Below, in pieces: positions 37,715 through 49,835 of a stretch of DNA of 64,000 nucleotides. Within the stretch, counting starts at the first letter, position 1. Every line of letters starts with the position of its first letter. This DNA is from Mnemiopsis leidyi. Lineage: Eukaryota > Ctenophora > Tentaculata > Lobata > Bolinopsidae. The notes below the pieces were generated by a model. That model saw nothing but the letters and a program-made list of their open reading frames with translations, was not told the DNA's origin and made no database searches. Location of the stretch: positions 20,839-84,838 of the forward strand of contig JH153618.1 of NCBI GenBank assembly GCA_000226015.1. Reading direction: 5' to 3'. The position numbers were made by a program, and so were the translations under genes.

Positions 37715-37860
37715 AAATCGGTGTATACGGTCCGAAAATGTCAAAATTTTCTGCCTCTGGACAGTCTCGACTTTCGAGCGTGAATATAATTATGTCCGTT
37801 AAAACTTATGTCCGTGCTAAATAAGTTCTTGATGATTCTGTCCGATAATGCATATGGCAA
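37715..37860. repeat. Dispersed repeat, copy 1 (TATGTCCGTG family)
   Basis: Begins AAAATCGGTGTATACGGTCC and carries repeated TATGTCCGT words and a GACAGTCTCGA segment. It is clearly related to the copy near 44.09 kb. More TATGTCCGTG words lie at 37.48-37.60 kb, and related TATGTCTGT words at 56.49-56.58 kb. Confidence 0.6.
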
Positions 37861-38919
37861 TGCATTGAGCAACTAGACTTGGGCCACATGCACTGTGCCA
37901 CTGTATGTAGTTATCTCTGACTATCCATATCCATATCTATTATCTATATCTTTTGGAAATTAACAAAACTGTACATTTTAGTTAGTGGTATCGAGATGCA
38001 AAGAGGGATACTTTTTGTGAGTATTATTTCGAACACAAAAGATCATCGAATAAAGCAGACTACATTATAACAATATAAGCAGAGGTAAAAGTGACGTAAG
38101 AAAAAATTAAGAAATTTATCCTAAATTACCGTTTACCATAGCAAGGGGACTCTATCGCTATCCTAGTAAAAGAAAATAGCAGAGCACACACTGGCTATTT
38201 CTTGAGACCGAAAGTAATGTGGACCTTTAAGTTACTTTCGAGAGGCACCGCACTCTTTCCACTGTCTTGAGAGTCTTTGTTGTTCTCTAGTTAGGAACCT
38301 ATGATTAGTCTAGACGTCAAGAACCTGAATGTGACTGAATAAAAACATGGAGCAACACAGCTTTGTTCGTCGTTAATTTAATTTAATTGTTCGTGGTGGC
38401 CACTACCAGCCATTGCCCAGCCAAGGAGAACCCAATCTTTTGTTCGCGAAAATGGAAATGAATTTGCATGCAAATTTCATTTACGTACATTGTGTTTGTC
38501 CATTATTTTAGAAATCTACAAAGGCACGCGCTACGTTAATACTTAATCTAATATTGAAAGTAGCTCTAGATTGAAAAACGGTAGCAGTGAACAAATAGAA
38601 TATTAAGAAAATATATAACCTGGTTCTCGTAGGAATACGAACATTGAATTTAAATGGCCATAATATCACGGCCACCAGTATTTCTATTATAGAAATAAAC
38701 CACGAACCGTTTTAACCTTTAAATTGTTCTCGGACTTTTACTATAAGGGAATATTTCGAATGGAGCAGTTCGGGCTTACCGGGCTGCGCTTGGCTCTCAC
38801 TCTCTCTTTCCCCTATCCCTCTTCGGTCCCCCGCGAAACTTGGAGCCTGATGTCACTGGCTCCGTCCGGCTTAGACAGCTGAGAGAATGTACCTCATGCG
38901 AACGGGTTAATCCATGTCG

Positions 38920-39090
38920 AATATGGCCACTTGATAACACAATGTGGAATATGACCACTAATTGATAACACAATGTGGAATATGACCACTTGATAACACA
39001 ATGTGGAATATGACCACTTGATAACACAATGTGGAATATGACCACTTGATTCCACAATGTGGAGTCAGGAGTGTGACCACTTGATTCCCC
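38920..39090. repeat. 29-bp minisatellite, about 6 copies
   Basis: Units of TGATAACACAATGTGGAATA plus TGACCACT. Open frames through it on the minus strand are periodic and not genes. Confidence 0.9.
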
Positions 39091-42000
39091 CTGGGGTGTG
39101 AAAGGGAGCCCTGCTCCCATTAAGAAGAAGATTGATTCCACGATATTGAGTGTGACTGCACTTGATACCACGATTCAAAATACGGGACACCCGGACACGT
39201 AAGACCATATAGGGTGGTCCCACTCAACGCAGAGTGTACAACTGATAACTGTACAACTTTGCGTATAGATAACTCTGACACTAACAGTCGAAATAGGGAG
39301 GACCTGGAGAAATGACTAGACAAAAAGTTCAAAATTTATTTCATTGAGTTCAATATAATCATTTTGCATATCTACTATAGCTATGACAAAGACTTGTAAA
39401 AGTTTTACTTAGCGAATGACTACACGTTAAAAAAGCTCTGCTTTCCGTCATGAAGATATTGAAAAGTACACTTGACGATAGTTCTCACTCCAAGGAGAAA
39501 TAAGACGCTGAATTTATCGAGAAAGTAGAACAGAATGACGTCATCACAAGTCGATACGAAAAGTGATTTGATCCTGGGCAGTCACTGGCAGCACAGAATA
39601 AGATCGGTCAATTGCGTGCACATATCATGTTGACTGCTGAATGCGACCACGGTAATTGTATGCAACTAAAGATCTTACAAGATCAAGCACCCATCCCGAG
39701 TTGAAAAGATCTCAATGAAGTAGCCGTTCTCGTTAAAAGTGGGTTAAACTGATAAAAGCTCTGTAGTTCTTATAATTTATCACCAAAATGTTGTAAATGG
39801 ATGAAAATGACATTTTGAAAAATTGATGGATTTTAGAGGGTTCATTCTTAAAAAATCTAAAGCTCTAAACTTTATCTAAGACATTTCATATAAAAATAGT
39901 TAATATGTTACAAAAACCAGAAAGTGCAACTTGCATTTTCAATTCGAAAAACTAAAATACATTTCTTTTAAAACCACACGATAATTGTACGAATCACTTA
40001 CAAAATTATCCATAACCATACCTCATGACGTTGTTAGAACCACCCCATGATTTTCAAAGAGAATTATCGAAAATTATCGTGATCGTGGCACATGCGTGCT
40101 TGACATGCGTGAATTAAGCACAGTCGCCGATCCTAACTAGGTAAATGAGCCGGAAACGGAACCAGCATTCAAGTCTCTCGGAGTAAAACTAAAAGTACTC
40201 CATTAAATTTGGAAAAATAAAATTGCAGCAAAAGAACAATGTTCTTAGCCTTGAGATCGTCAATAAGGGAGAAGAAGGCAGGAGAGCTAAGGTCACAAAA
40301 TGGACTGCAGACTCAATGAGGACCAGTAGTACCCAATAATTTTCTAAAGGATTAGGCTTGTAATAGAGCCCTTGGAATTAGATTGAGACGGCGAGACGCA
40401 CTCCCCGTATTCCTTAATGAAGGTTGCAATTGAAGATTGTAAGTAGACTTACTGCAAGATATTGATAAAGGATTCAGCCATGGTCAATGAAAGGTTGGCA
40501 TAGCCTCGAGATGCATATTGTGTTTCTGGGACCCGGGACAACTTGAACTTAGTCTAACTAGGACTAACCACATGCCCTTTTTATCATCCCAATAAACTGG
40601 ATATACTTATAGCATTAGTCCTCAAAGTGAAAGAAATCACAATAATACAATATTGTGTTGCATATAATATGCAGCTAAGAAAAATCAAAACGTAGAAAAC
40701 TTGTACTAATGTATAAAACTTACAAGATAGCAAGTTACAAAATAAGCAGTATCAACAAAGAAACCTCACCTTGAATATGAAGAATCATTCTGCATTTGGT
40801 GGTACACAGAAATATCCATCGAGATGAAGAGGCATAACTTCCCTTTCCGATACTTCCCTCTGTGGAATAGGTAAGCAACTCCTCAAGTATAAAGCATATT
40901 CGCGTGACTGTGGGGAAATAGAGATTAGAGCCTGTATATTCGTCACAGCTAATAAAACTGTCAGTCTGGCATACGTGAGACTGATGTTAAACTATAGAGT
41001 GTGTATGGTTGCGTTCAATCAGAAACGTTTCCACTGAAATGATATATTAATTATAAATAGACAAGTTAAACAAAATTGTAAAAGCTTCATTTGAAAATAG
41101 TTAAATCATCCTTAGAATTATTTTAAACTACATAAAGAAACGTATTTATAGTTATACAGAGCGAAATTTGGGGATTTTTGGAAAGAATGTTTTCATAATT
41201 TCGTGCTATCAAAATTTTGGCTGGTTGTACTTCAAAATCCCACGAATCAACTTTTTAACTGGCCTAAATAGTGTTTAATCTAAATGAATTTGTCAAATTA
41301 GTTGTTTTCATGGTCTGTGATGGACAGGTAAGAACACTTTCAGGTATATTAGCAGTATGATTAGGGCGGTGGCAACAACCCCAGAAAAAAGATCCGCCGT
41401 CAACCTCAATTCAAGGAAAAATGTAAGTTGCCCCCCTGTAGTTTGACAACAAGAAGTGTGCTTTTAAGGCCCAAAAAACAAAAATTTTCAACTTTGGATT
41501 AGAAGAAAAGTTAGACCAGAATTTTAACGTAAAATTTGACTAGGAATCCGAGTTTGATAGTTTTGAACCCAATAAATAAACACACCCCCTAAGTGACCCA
41601 TTATAGTTATAACGATATGTGAGCCGAAATTTCTAGCTAAGCTCTCTATAGCTCTAGCTATAGAAGAAAAATTAGACCAGAATTCGACGAAGAATCTGGA
41701 TTCAATTGTTTGGAAATGGAAGCCGATAAATCATCACCGTGTCTTTTCTGGCTGGAGGCACGCTTGTTGTTGCAAAAAATTACGAAAATCGACTACACAA
41801 GTTGCATCTATTTCTCGGAGGTCTAAACTAAAAAACTAAGTCGACTTAAAACAGGACTCATTTAGATCTAAAGTTATAAAAAATGCACGTCTTAAACAAT
41901 ATGTATTATGTTATCGTAACAGTGTGGTATAAAATGACAGAGAGACAATTTTTCATTTCGAAGTAACTGTGCAGTAGTGAAGAATAAATGTTAATTTGTT

Positions 42001-43104
42001 GTAGCATCAGAGTAAAATATAGTGAAGGACCGTTTCCGCACCAATCAAATCGTTAACTATCATATTGATATAGACTATGAAGGATAAAATAGGATTGAGG
42101 TAGAAGCTGAAGGTCGTATAGTAATAAAAACTAAGAGAGCGGGATCAAAGAAAATGGCTCCAAGTCCAAACTTGTCAAGTGACTGTGAGTTGTACCTACA
42201 ATTCAGCTACACAAGTATACGGAGGCAGTGCAATATAATTGGCCATTCACAATTCAATTAACTGTGTACAACATGTTTCGACGAAATGCTTATAGTTATT
42301 GGTTTAGGATAAGGCGAATCCTTGGCATTGCAGTAGAACTGGAATGCCATGCGGTGAGCTAGACATACAGTTAGAATTAATATCTGATAATGATATTGCA
42401 GATGAGTGTCATGTAGTTAGACAGGCATATTAACTGAATTTGATCGGATAATTGTTTAGGCATACAATTAGAAATAAGTTCGATATCGCAGATGAGTGTC
42501 ATTTCGCAGTTGAGTGTTATGCGGCTACTGCTAGGCGCAATAGGCGGCAGTCGGGCTCTCTGTCGATCAGAATGAAGCCTTCTTGATATTACTAGATCGA
42601 TAAATCGGTAATTAGTAATTACTTGGTCTTGAGGTCGGGAGCATAGTAATAGTACTATAAGTATACTAGAATAATGTGGTAATGGTGGTTATGATAGCAT
42701 GGAACTAGTAGTGGTACTGCAGCAACGTTCTCTAATAGAATTAGAAGACGAAATTAGATAACTGGTTAAATTTTCTGTTTGCATTGGAACTAGATCAAAA
42801 TGCAGAGTAACCGGCATACAATGATCACAGATAGAAATCTTAAACTTTCAATCTTTCACCAACATTTGAATTGAATTTAGACTGCTTGATGATTGAAGGT
42901 TGCGATTGGGGTTGGCTACCACTTCTTTTACCTGCTAAATAATTCTTTTTGAACATATGTACTTAAAGTTAACATCATCATCAGTAATGATTATGTACTG
43001 GATCAGCAGGGCCTCAACCAAGTTTAGCCTTTTAATAGTATCCTATAAACCCCGGCCCACATATGAGTGCCACTGGGAATTGAACCATTAAATTTGATGG
43101 TCAA

Positions 43105-43235
43105 ACGGGTTACCGGTCATAAATACAATTCCCGGCAGACGTTCACCGGCCGAGTCCGCGGGGAGAACTCGTAGCGGATTCGGGCGGAATTAACGGCGAA
43201 CGATTGTCCGTCGGACATAACGGTAACCGGATAAA
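43105..43235. repeat. GC-rich block with inverted ends
   Basis: In AT-rich surroundings, a block bounded by GGGTTACCGG (43107-43116) and CGGTAACCGG (43221-43230), with a second inner pair GTTCACCG/CGGCGAAC. It could be a small palindromic mobile element; no target duplication was recognised. Confidence 0.4.
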
Positions 43236-43277
43236 CTGCCAGTATTTAATTTCATGATCAACGGTTCAAGCTTAAGA

Positions 43278-43325
43278 ATAATAAGATAGGTTTAGGGTTG
43301 GTGTTAGGGTAACGGTTAGGGATCC
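43278..43325. repeat. Degenerate telomere-like TTAGGG cluster
   Basis: Three to four TTAGGG-containing words (GGTTTAGGGTTGG, GTGTTAGGG, CGGTTAGGG), followed by CCCTAA words in the opposite sense near 43325-43350. Too short and impure to be a telomere. Confidence 0.4.
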
Positions 43326-44084
43326 CTAAGTCTGACTATAAAACCCTAATCCTTGACCTAACTGGTGGTGGTGGTTTTGGATAGGACTAGGACTAGGAGG
43401 GTTTGGAACTGGAAGCGAGAATATGCAGTACTCTTTACCAAGTTAAACCTTTTCAGTGGCCTACTACACTCTAATTGAAGATTAAAATCTCATAGTTGAA
43501 CCATAAATAAGACGCTATATCATATTGGAAACCAATACTAATAGATTCTCGACTTCATCTCAAAGTCAAACTCAAAGACATTTTTAATTTCTCTCTAGCT
43601 TCCACCTCCAGTTGACCGTCTCTGAGTCTGAGCGGTACATTTAAAATGAAGATCTTTGTCTCCGCCGAACTATAAGGAACTATTGAGAACAAGAATAACT
43701 TATTTGGCGCTGATAAGGTCATTTCAATTCCTGCAGGTAAAAGAATTTGAAAAGTGATCGAATAATCACGAAATGTTTCTGCAATTGAGTCGACTATATA
43801 TATTCAGTCGAGTATAGCTCTGTAAAGAAAAACCTGAGCTAAGCCTCTCGGACTAGAGCATTCTGAACTGGCATATGCTTCAAAATACAGCCACATGGCT
43901 ACTACTACTAGACTGTTATAAGTATGATAATATCATACAAATTATGTGTGGCTTAATTTGTGGCTTAATTGCTGATTATCTAATTAATTCGTGGCTTGAT
44001 TGCTGATTAAATAATTGAATTTAGAGTCGAAACATTCGTTCAGCTATTCAAAGTCAACCAGCAATTCCTAAATATAATTTAAGC

Positions 44085-44195
44085 GAAAATCGGTAATATA
44101 AGGTCCGAAAATTTAAAAATTTCACGGACTGTCTCAAGCGTGAACAATTATGTTCGTACAAAATAAGTCCGTGATAATCATGTCCGAACATGATT
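44085..44195. repeat. Dispersed repeat, copy 2 (TATGTCCGTG family)
   Basis: Matches the 37.7-kb copy over about 110 bp in the same order: AAAATCGGT, GGTCCGAAAATT, ACTGTCTCAAGCGTGAA, ATTATGTTCGT, AATAAGTCCGTG. It lies directly beside the 24-bp array. Confidence 0.6.
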
Positions 44196-44209
44196 GACTA
44201 AATTCTAAG

Positions 44210-44520
44210 TGAAACAGGATCAACTTTTTTAAGTTAAACCTGATCAACTATTCTAAGTTAAACCTGATCAACCATTCTAAGTTAAACCTGATCAACTATT
44301 CTAAGTTAAACCTGATCAACTATTCTAATGTTAAACCTGATCAACCATTCTAAGTTAAACCCGATCAACCATTCTAAGTTAAACCTGATCAACCCTTCTA
44401 TGTTAAACCTGATCAACTATTCTAAGTTAAACCTGATCAACTATTCTAAATTAAACCTGATCAACTATTCTAAGTTAAACCTGATCAACCATTTTAAGTT
44501 TAACCTGTTCAACTATTCAA
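44210..44520. repeat. 24-bp minisatellite, about 13 copies
   Basis: Units of CTAAGTTAAACCTGATCAAC plus TATT. Because 24 is a multiple of three, it gives a periodic pseudo-peptide (LNLINYSK repeats) that should not be called a gene. Confidence 0.93.
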
Positions 44521-45001
44521 GTTACATATATTGTTAAGCAAACTATAGTTTGCACAAGGTGTAGGGATATGAAGGCCAAAGGACTAAGAGAAACTTATCA
44601 TATAGATCAAGATACAGAAAAGGCGAAAAAGCATAGAGCATTCTCATTTCTGTATATATGAGGTATATGCACGTGTAAATGCACGTTCAACTATAAGTAT
44701 ACATATAAGCAATGGCAAAAGGTCCAGCACGCTCAATGACCATGTAGCTGCATGTCTAGATTTGAACAAAAGAAGGAAAGGACGGCTGCGTATGGCTAAA
44801 TTAGTATTAGTATGATAAGTGTGCCGTCGGTGCTTGACAGTAATAAACGCAATATTACAAACAGCTTGTCAAGTGAACTGCCTTATAAACTTCCATTCCC
44901 GAATGTCAAATGGGTCAAGCCGTTTATACCTATTCATTATGGAAAATTAAGTAGCTTAAAATTTCGAATAATTTTCTCTTGACAACGAGCACGTAAGGAA
45001 C

Positions 45002-45042
45002 TTCGTCGTGTCTATTTTACAGTTGCAAATAGACACGACGAA
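45002..45042. repeat. Perfect 16-bp inverted repeat with 9-nt loop
   Basis: Arms TTCGTCGTGTCTATTT (45002-45017) and its exact complement (45027-45042), loop TACAGTTGC. Confidence 0.9.
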
Positions 45043-45438
45043 TTCAAAGTTGTCCATTCAATAGCAATGGGCATGGATCGGTCTACAAGCACAACTACAT
45101 ACCAATTAGCGTGATATATACTTATAGAGTTGCAATACTCTATTCCTAGTGGTAACAAGTTGTGACCAGAATGATTTGAAATTTAATATCATTAAATTAC
45201 AAATAGGTACTAAGATATGAATAAAGAAAAAAGTCCAATAAACAGTAAAATAGAATTTCAATCAGATTGAACCGAAAAAGACTGAAACAACATTCGATCA
45301 TGGAGAAAATAGTAACCATTTACCAAATATCCAGTTACTTATAGACCTGCTAGACAAAGAATAATATCATAGATACGCCGTCTAGTGTCAATAGTGAATA
45401 ATGCTATAGCCGCACGCTGGTGATCCTGGATTCCAGGA

Positions 45439-45495
45439 CACGTGCTGAAAAGATGCACGTGCTGAAAAGATGCACGTGCTGAAAAGATGCACGTG
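45439..45495. repeat. 17-bp array with four CACGTG E-boxes
   Basis: CACGTGCTGAAAAGATG units place CACGTG at 45439, 45456, 45473 and 45490. It is an E-box array by sequence only; no gene start is recognised nearby. Confidence 0.8.
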
Positions 45496-46385
45496 CAATC
45501 CCGTGTCATCTTATAACTTTGCACACAAACAGTTAGATCTGCTGCCAGGGAAACAGCATGAGGGCCACATTGAAACAATAAAACAGGTATTACAACCAAA
45601 ACAATGTATAAGGACCAGGAGTTGAACACTGCTATAAAAGGCATGTAGACGGAAGAAAAGTTGTGCGTTCTTCCAGCATCCTCCAGCTAAGTATAGCACT
45701 GTTATGAATGAGAGGGAACCTTGGAACTGTAATTACACGGCCGGTAGCGATTGTCTTACCCCTTGTTGACATACACACTATATAATTGTTGTCCTTTCAA
45801 AAGACAAGTGGGATAAGGCATGGCACTGTGAACTGTCACATTTTGACATAGCTCGGCAAGTTTACTATATAAAGTATAGAACTAAAGTATAGAACTATAA
45901 GAATAACAGCTGTGTTTGGGAGTCTTAATTATACTACTGTATAGTGGAAACCGCGTGGTGGTACTGGGTCATGATCGTTATTTGTACTTACTAGTGCTTA
46001 CTAGTGCTTACTGCTAGTACTAGTACTTGTATTACTTATCAACATATTGCATTTGAACAGTATAGCATTCATAATTATGCTACATCCTTACCTAATGGAA
46101 TTCGTCATATATACTATACCCCTATGCATACTGCATAGTTTCCTATGCTTAACTTTGACAATTGACGAAGATAACAATCCTGATCCCGCACTGCCAGCCC
46201 GCCCGCCAAATCCAATACACACAGAGACCAGAAAACATGCAAAGAATCTTAAGAATGAATCGAATATCCCAAAATCACTGAGTTTCAGAACAAGCTTATT
46301 TAATTGAATCCTCTAAAAAAGACTTGATGATAATCGTTTACAGTCACGATTCACACTTAATAAAACTTTAGCGAACAATAAAAAA

Positions 46386-47597
46386 GGGTCATATAGTTTG
46401 GTGAGTGGGGCAATTGGCGCCATTGGATCCACTGAATGGAACAAATGGATGTTCCATTGGCGCCAATGGCGATGAGGTCAGTGGTGCCGATGGTGGTCCC
46501 ATTCGCCATTGGCGCCAATGGTTGTGTTTCATTGGCGGCAATGGCGGTCGCCATTGGCGACCACTAAATCCATTAATATTAGAAGATTATAATGGATCCA
46601 GATGAACCACTCGATGGCGATACCTTTTTCACGATCACCACTCAGAGTGAATGGATCATTTGGAATTTCAATGGCGACAATGGTACCAATGGCGACAATG
46701 GTACCAATGGCGACAATGGTACTAATACAGGCAGGAAAGGTATACTATCGTAATGATGTGGAAGATTTTCACAAAGTTGTTCCGAATTGCTGTGACATCA
46801 AATTCAAGGAAACCCCGAGACACGGTGCAGTAGCAATCTTACCTCCTTTATTAAAGACAAGCTCCTCAAGCAATCAGACACTGTATGATGGATAATTTGC
46901 AGTCCAAGTTCCCAAACTGTGGAACATGGAACCTACTGAAGTAAAAGCAGCTCAATCTTTTGACTCGTTTAAGATTAGACTGTCAAACTTTCTTGCCTTG
47001 ATACCGGACAACCCTCCGGTCACCGGCTACAGCTGAAGCTGGTGTAGCTCTCAGGTTGACTGCTCGCCATCACAGTGGTCAGACATTTGATGACCTGTCC
47101 GGCTCTGCGGATAAACTCTACAAAGTAACGAAGTAAGTAATGGCGACAATGGCGATTATGGTACCAATGGCCAAAATGGTACCCATGGCGACGATGGCGA
47201 TTACCAAGAAATGATTATGCCAGATTACAGCCATTGACGACAGTGGCGCCAATGGCATCAATGGTGACAGTGGCATCAAAGGACCAATGGTGAAAATGGC
47301 GCAAATGGCGATAATCAGTAAATAATTGTACCGATTTTACGTCGGCATTGACGACATCAGTGCCATCGGCGCCAATGTCGCCATCGGCGCCAATGTCGCC
47401 ATTATCGCCATTGAATTCATTAATACCATTATCACCATTGTCGCCATTGTCAACTATAACCCCCCTACAAGTTCCTTTATAATGAATAATGGATCCGATG
47501 GTCGCCAATGGAACACATCCATTGGCGCCAATAGAATGGATCCATTGACACCAAATCCAGTCGCGTCAATTTTGCCCCACTCACTAAACTTTTACCC
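46386..47597. mobile_element. Non-autonomous TIR element built of GGCGCCAATGG repeats
   Basis: The outer ends are inverted copies: AGTTTGGTGAGTGGGGCAA at 46395-46413 and the complement of AGTTTAGTGAGTGGGGCAA at 47572-47590, extending to GGGT ends. Inside each end lie about 300-400 bp of degenerate ATTGGCGCCAATGG-type minisatellite, self-complementary in its GGCGCC core. The centre (46733-47130) is the 3' coding end of a LINE. No transposase is present, and no target-site duplication was recognised. The family is unknown; the layout suggests a fold-back (TIR) DNA element that captured other sequence, or a LINE that landed in one. Confidence 0.65.
46733..47130 (+). mobile_element. LINE (non-LTR) reverse-transcriptase C-terminal fragment
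   Basis: The plus-strand translation matches the well-known C-terminus of CR1/L2-like LINE polymerases: a His-Lys-Val-Val-Pro-Asn segment, PRHGAVAILPPLL, a QTLYD motif, FAVQVPKLWN, a block like VKAAQSFDSFKIRLSNFLA and PDNPPVTGY. It has an in-frame stop after QTLYDG and another after VTGYS, and no 5' portion, so it is a dead 5'-truncated piece. It lies in the centre of the TIR element. Confidence 0.75.
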
Positions 47598-49353
47598 GTA
47601 ATACTATTAAGATTAGGAAATTCTCAATTATAAATCCTAGAATTGTACCTCTTTCCTATAAATAAGCATTATAAGCGCCTAGTCCTAACTGCTCATGAAT
47701 AAACTATATTCTTGTGAAGGAACTACTCAGCGTTTGAATATTGAGCTGTTACTCAATACGTTCAGAATTCTCTCACGCTGTGACCATTTTAGCGTTGCGG
47801 GCGACGGCCCCGGAGGGGGGCGGCAGCAGGGCTGGGCAACGTCAAGCAAGTTCAGAACAGAAACTTAGGGACTCCTTACACTGAAATACTGTCTAGACGA
47901 TAATCTTACAACAATTCGGCCGTACAGAACGCTGAAGATCTGCCTAAGATCAGAACAATTGCCATTGACTTGTCTCTACATTTCTTTGGGCACTCCAAAA
48001 TTGGCAAAGGGATAAATCTGATGCTGTTCCCAGTGAAATTGTTGGTGGTTGTGGCACAAAAGGTTTAATAGGAGAAGTCAGACATCGTATCAATTAAAAT
48101 GAGGCAATTTGGACGAACAGCTGAGGAAATTGTAGCTTAGTGCAATCGCATATACAGTCGACATTTGATTTGATTATTTAAGGATTTCAAGAATTGCTGG
48201 AAATTTAAATACCCTAATTAGTTATGGTATTCCCACATTTTCAAGAAACCAGTTGAAAATGTTTGCCTATTTAGAGAACAAATATTTTAAAGTGGTTTAT
48301 ATATCTAGATTCAGATATCCGTTTCTGTTTCCACTCCTCAAATAACTTTTTGGAAGATTCACTCTCCGCAAAACTTCTGTCGGGGCAGAGGTACACTGAC
48401 TTCAATCATGACAGACAAATTTTGAAGAAATCACACACACACGCTCGCACGCATCCACCCACCAAGAGTTTAGACATAGCAGTAGCACGAGGGAATAGGG
48501 ATACTGAGAAAGCATTCATAAGCTCGAATATATAACGATCTGCTCGATTTATACTGGTATGATATCAATGATNNNNNNNNNNNNNAGTAGCACGAGGGAA
48601 TAGGGATACTGAGAAAGCATTCATAAGCTCGAATATATTACGATCTGCTCGATTTATACTGGTAATGGTATGATATCATTGATGGTGAGGAAAACTCAAA
48701 GAGGTGTACCCAGACGTACTGACTTCTGTTCAACTATAATTTGGACTAACACGTAGGTTTAGTGGTTTGGGGCAGAAATTCGCCATTATCGGACATCGAA
48801 GATGAAAAGTTAGGTGAATGAAATTGATCACTCAGATTTAGAACTTCAGGTTAAGGTTCTGACAAATTATTAGCTAATTGACTGTTTCTAGTCGGTCACA
48901 TATTATTATTGCTCCGTCGCTTACTTATGAGTGTTCATAAGTATGAGTATACCACTAATAAGCCGCTTCAAGTTAAAATCATTGGCTCATCTTTCTCATG
49001 CCATATTCTCGTAGCTTCAAGTATGTTTGAAACACTGAACAGATTATGTTATGTCAACATCAAGCCGAGTTCATAATAAATTCAGCCCATTATCCAAGAT
49101 GCGAGGACCCCTTTTTTATATTTCATTGTCAATGAAGAATTTTGAGTTGTCACAATTTTGAGGTCGAGGACACTTAAGATTTCCAAGAAAAACTCGTAGC
49201 TAAACACAGTCCCGGATATAAAATAAATTACAGTAAAAAAGCAAACCTCAGCTTGAAAGCAGGCGATGGACAAAACATACAGCACGTGCAAGACAGCAAA
49301 GTGCGCATAAAATAAAAAGTTAAACAAGGCTCCGCTTTTTGAAGCAGGTGCGA
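47598..49353. other. Intergenic with assembly gap and flanking duplication
   Basis: 13 Ns at 48573-48585. About 92 bp before the gap (48481-48572) are repeated almost exactly after it (48586-48683), differing by a few bases. No exon seen. A GC-rich oligomer (GCGGGCGACGGCCCCGGAGG, near 47799) stands out in the AT-rich tract. Confidence 0.75.
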
Positions 49354-49835
49354 TCAAGTGTTCGGTAGGTCGCAGTTCTGGCGATACAACAAGACATAAG
49401 CGGAGCGAGCATCTGAATCGTTAGCAGGAATGCCTTGGTCGGAGGTTAGAGGGTCTCTTTTCGTTACCATGGTGTCGTTGAAATGTCGCCACGTGTCGTC
49501 TGTTAATACTTGGGAGGTATAATGCCCTCCACCAATACCTGCATAATGGCTTCAAGAGTATAGTCTCTTATCTGACAACCCGTGCTGTTGCCGAAAGCCA
49601 ATCGCAGAGCTCAGTCTATCATTTTGGCGCGAAGCTATTTTATAACTAAATAAATCAATAGTTGGAAACTGCAAAAGAAAAACATAGGTGCAAACCACTG
49701 ACCTCCAGTGTGATGTATAATGCCACATAGGGAGTAGGACTGAACAGGTTTGTTGTCCGTAGTTACACACGACAAGTCCAGATTTTGTCGAGGTATGTGC
49801 ACAGGACACGTTATCTTCTCTGTTCTTCCTAGGCC
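49354..49835 (-). CDS. USP deubiquitinase, last two exons (His box and C-terminus)
   Basis: Exon 49703-49835 encodes TCPVHIPRQNLDLS and YSLCGIIHHTGG, and exon 49354-49538 encodes IGGGHYTSQVLTDDTWRHFN, SAYVLLYRQ and then a stop. They join in phase (G|GT). This is the C-terminal palm of a ubiquitin-specific protease: the catalytic His in GGHYT, the Asn/Asp position in W-x-x-F-N-D, and the final AYVLLYR strand. The 49703-49835 acceptor is phase 0, matching the donor at 60543, so these exons continue the USP exons at 60.5-62.5 kb across a 10.7-kb intron. The nearest known resemblance from memory is USP19 (GGHYT, then AYVLFYRR). The protein ends shortly after the palm, with no C-terminal membrane anchor. 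Confidence 0.85.

Larger units (their letters stand above)
31603..46385. other. Gene-poor tract of about 15 kb with repeats
   Basis: No exon supported apart from the missing 5' end of the large-loop GPCR gene, which could lie near its left edge. A 138-codon plus-strand open frame at 32622-33038 lacks domain signal and is also open on the minus strand. Tandem arrays, one SINE and inverted repeats within it are listed separately. Two diverged copies of a unit of about 70 bp (GAAAARTTAGACCAGAATTY core) lie near 41.50-41.57 and 41.66-41.73 kb. Confidence 0.5.

Noticed and set aside
38797-39171. 124-codon minus-strand frame
   Set aside because: Mostly a 29-bp minisatellite read with periodic HIVLSSGHIPH-like units; no domain.
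44328-44537. Open frame of LNLINYSK-like octapeptide repeats
   Set aside because: It is the direct translation of a 24-bp minisatellite; the period is a multiple of three, so no stops appear.
46047-46307. 86-codon frame starting with a signal-like stretch
   Set aside because: No cysteine or domain pattern, AT-rich, adjacent to a repeat element; likely chance.
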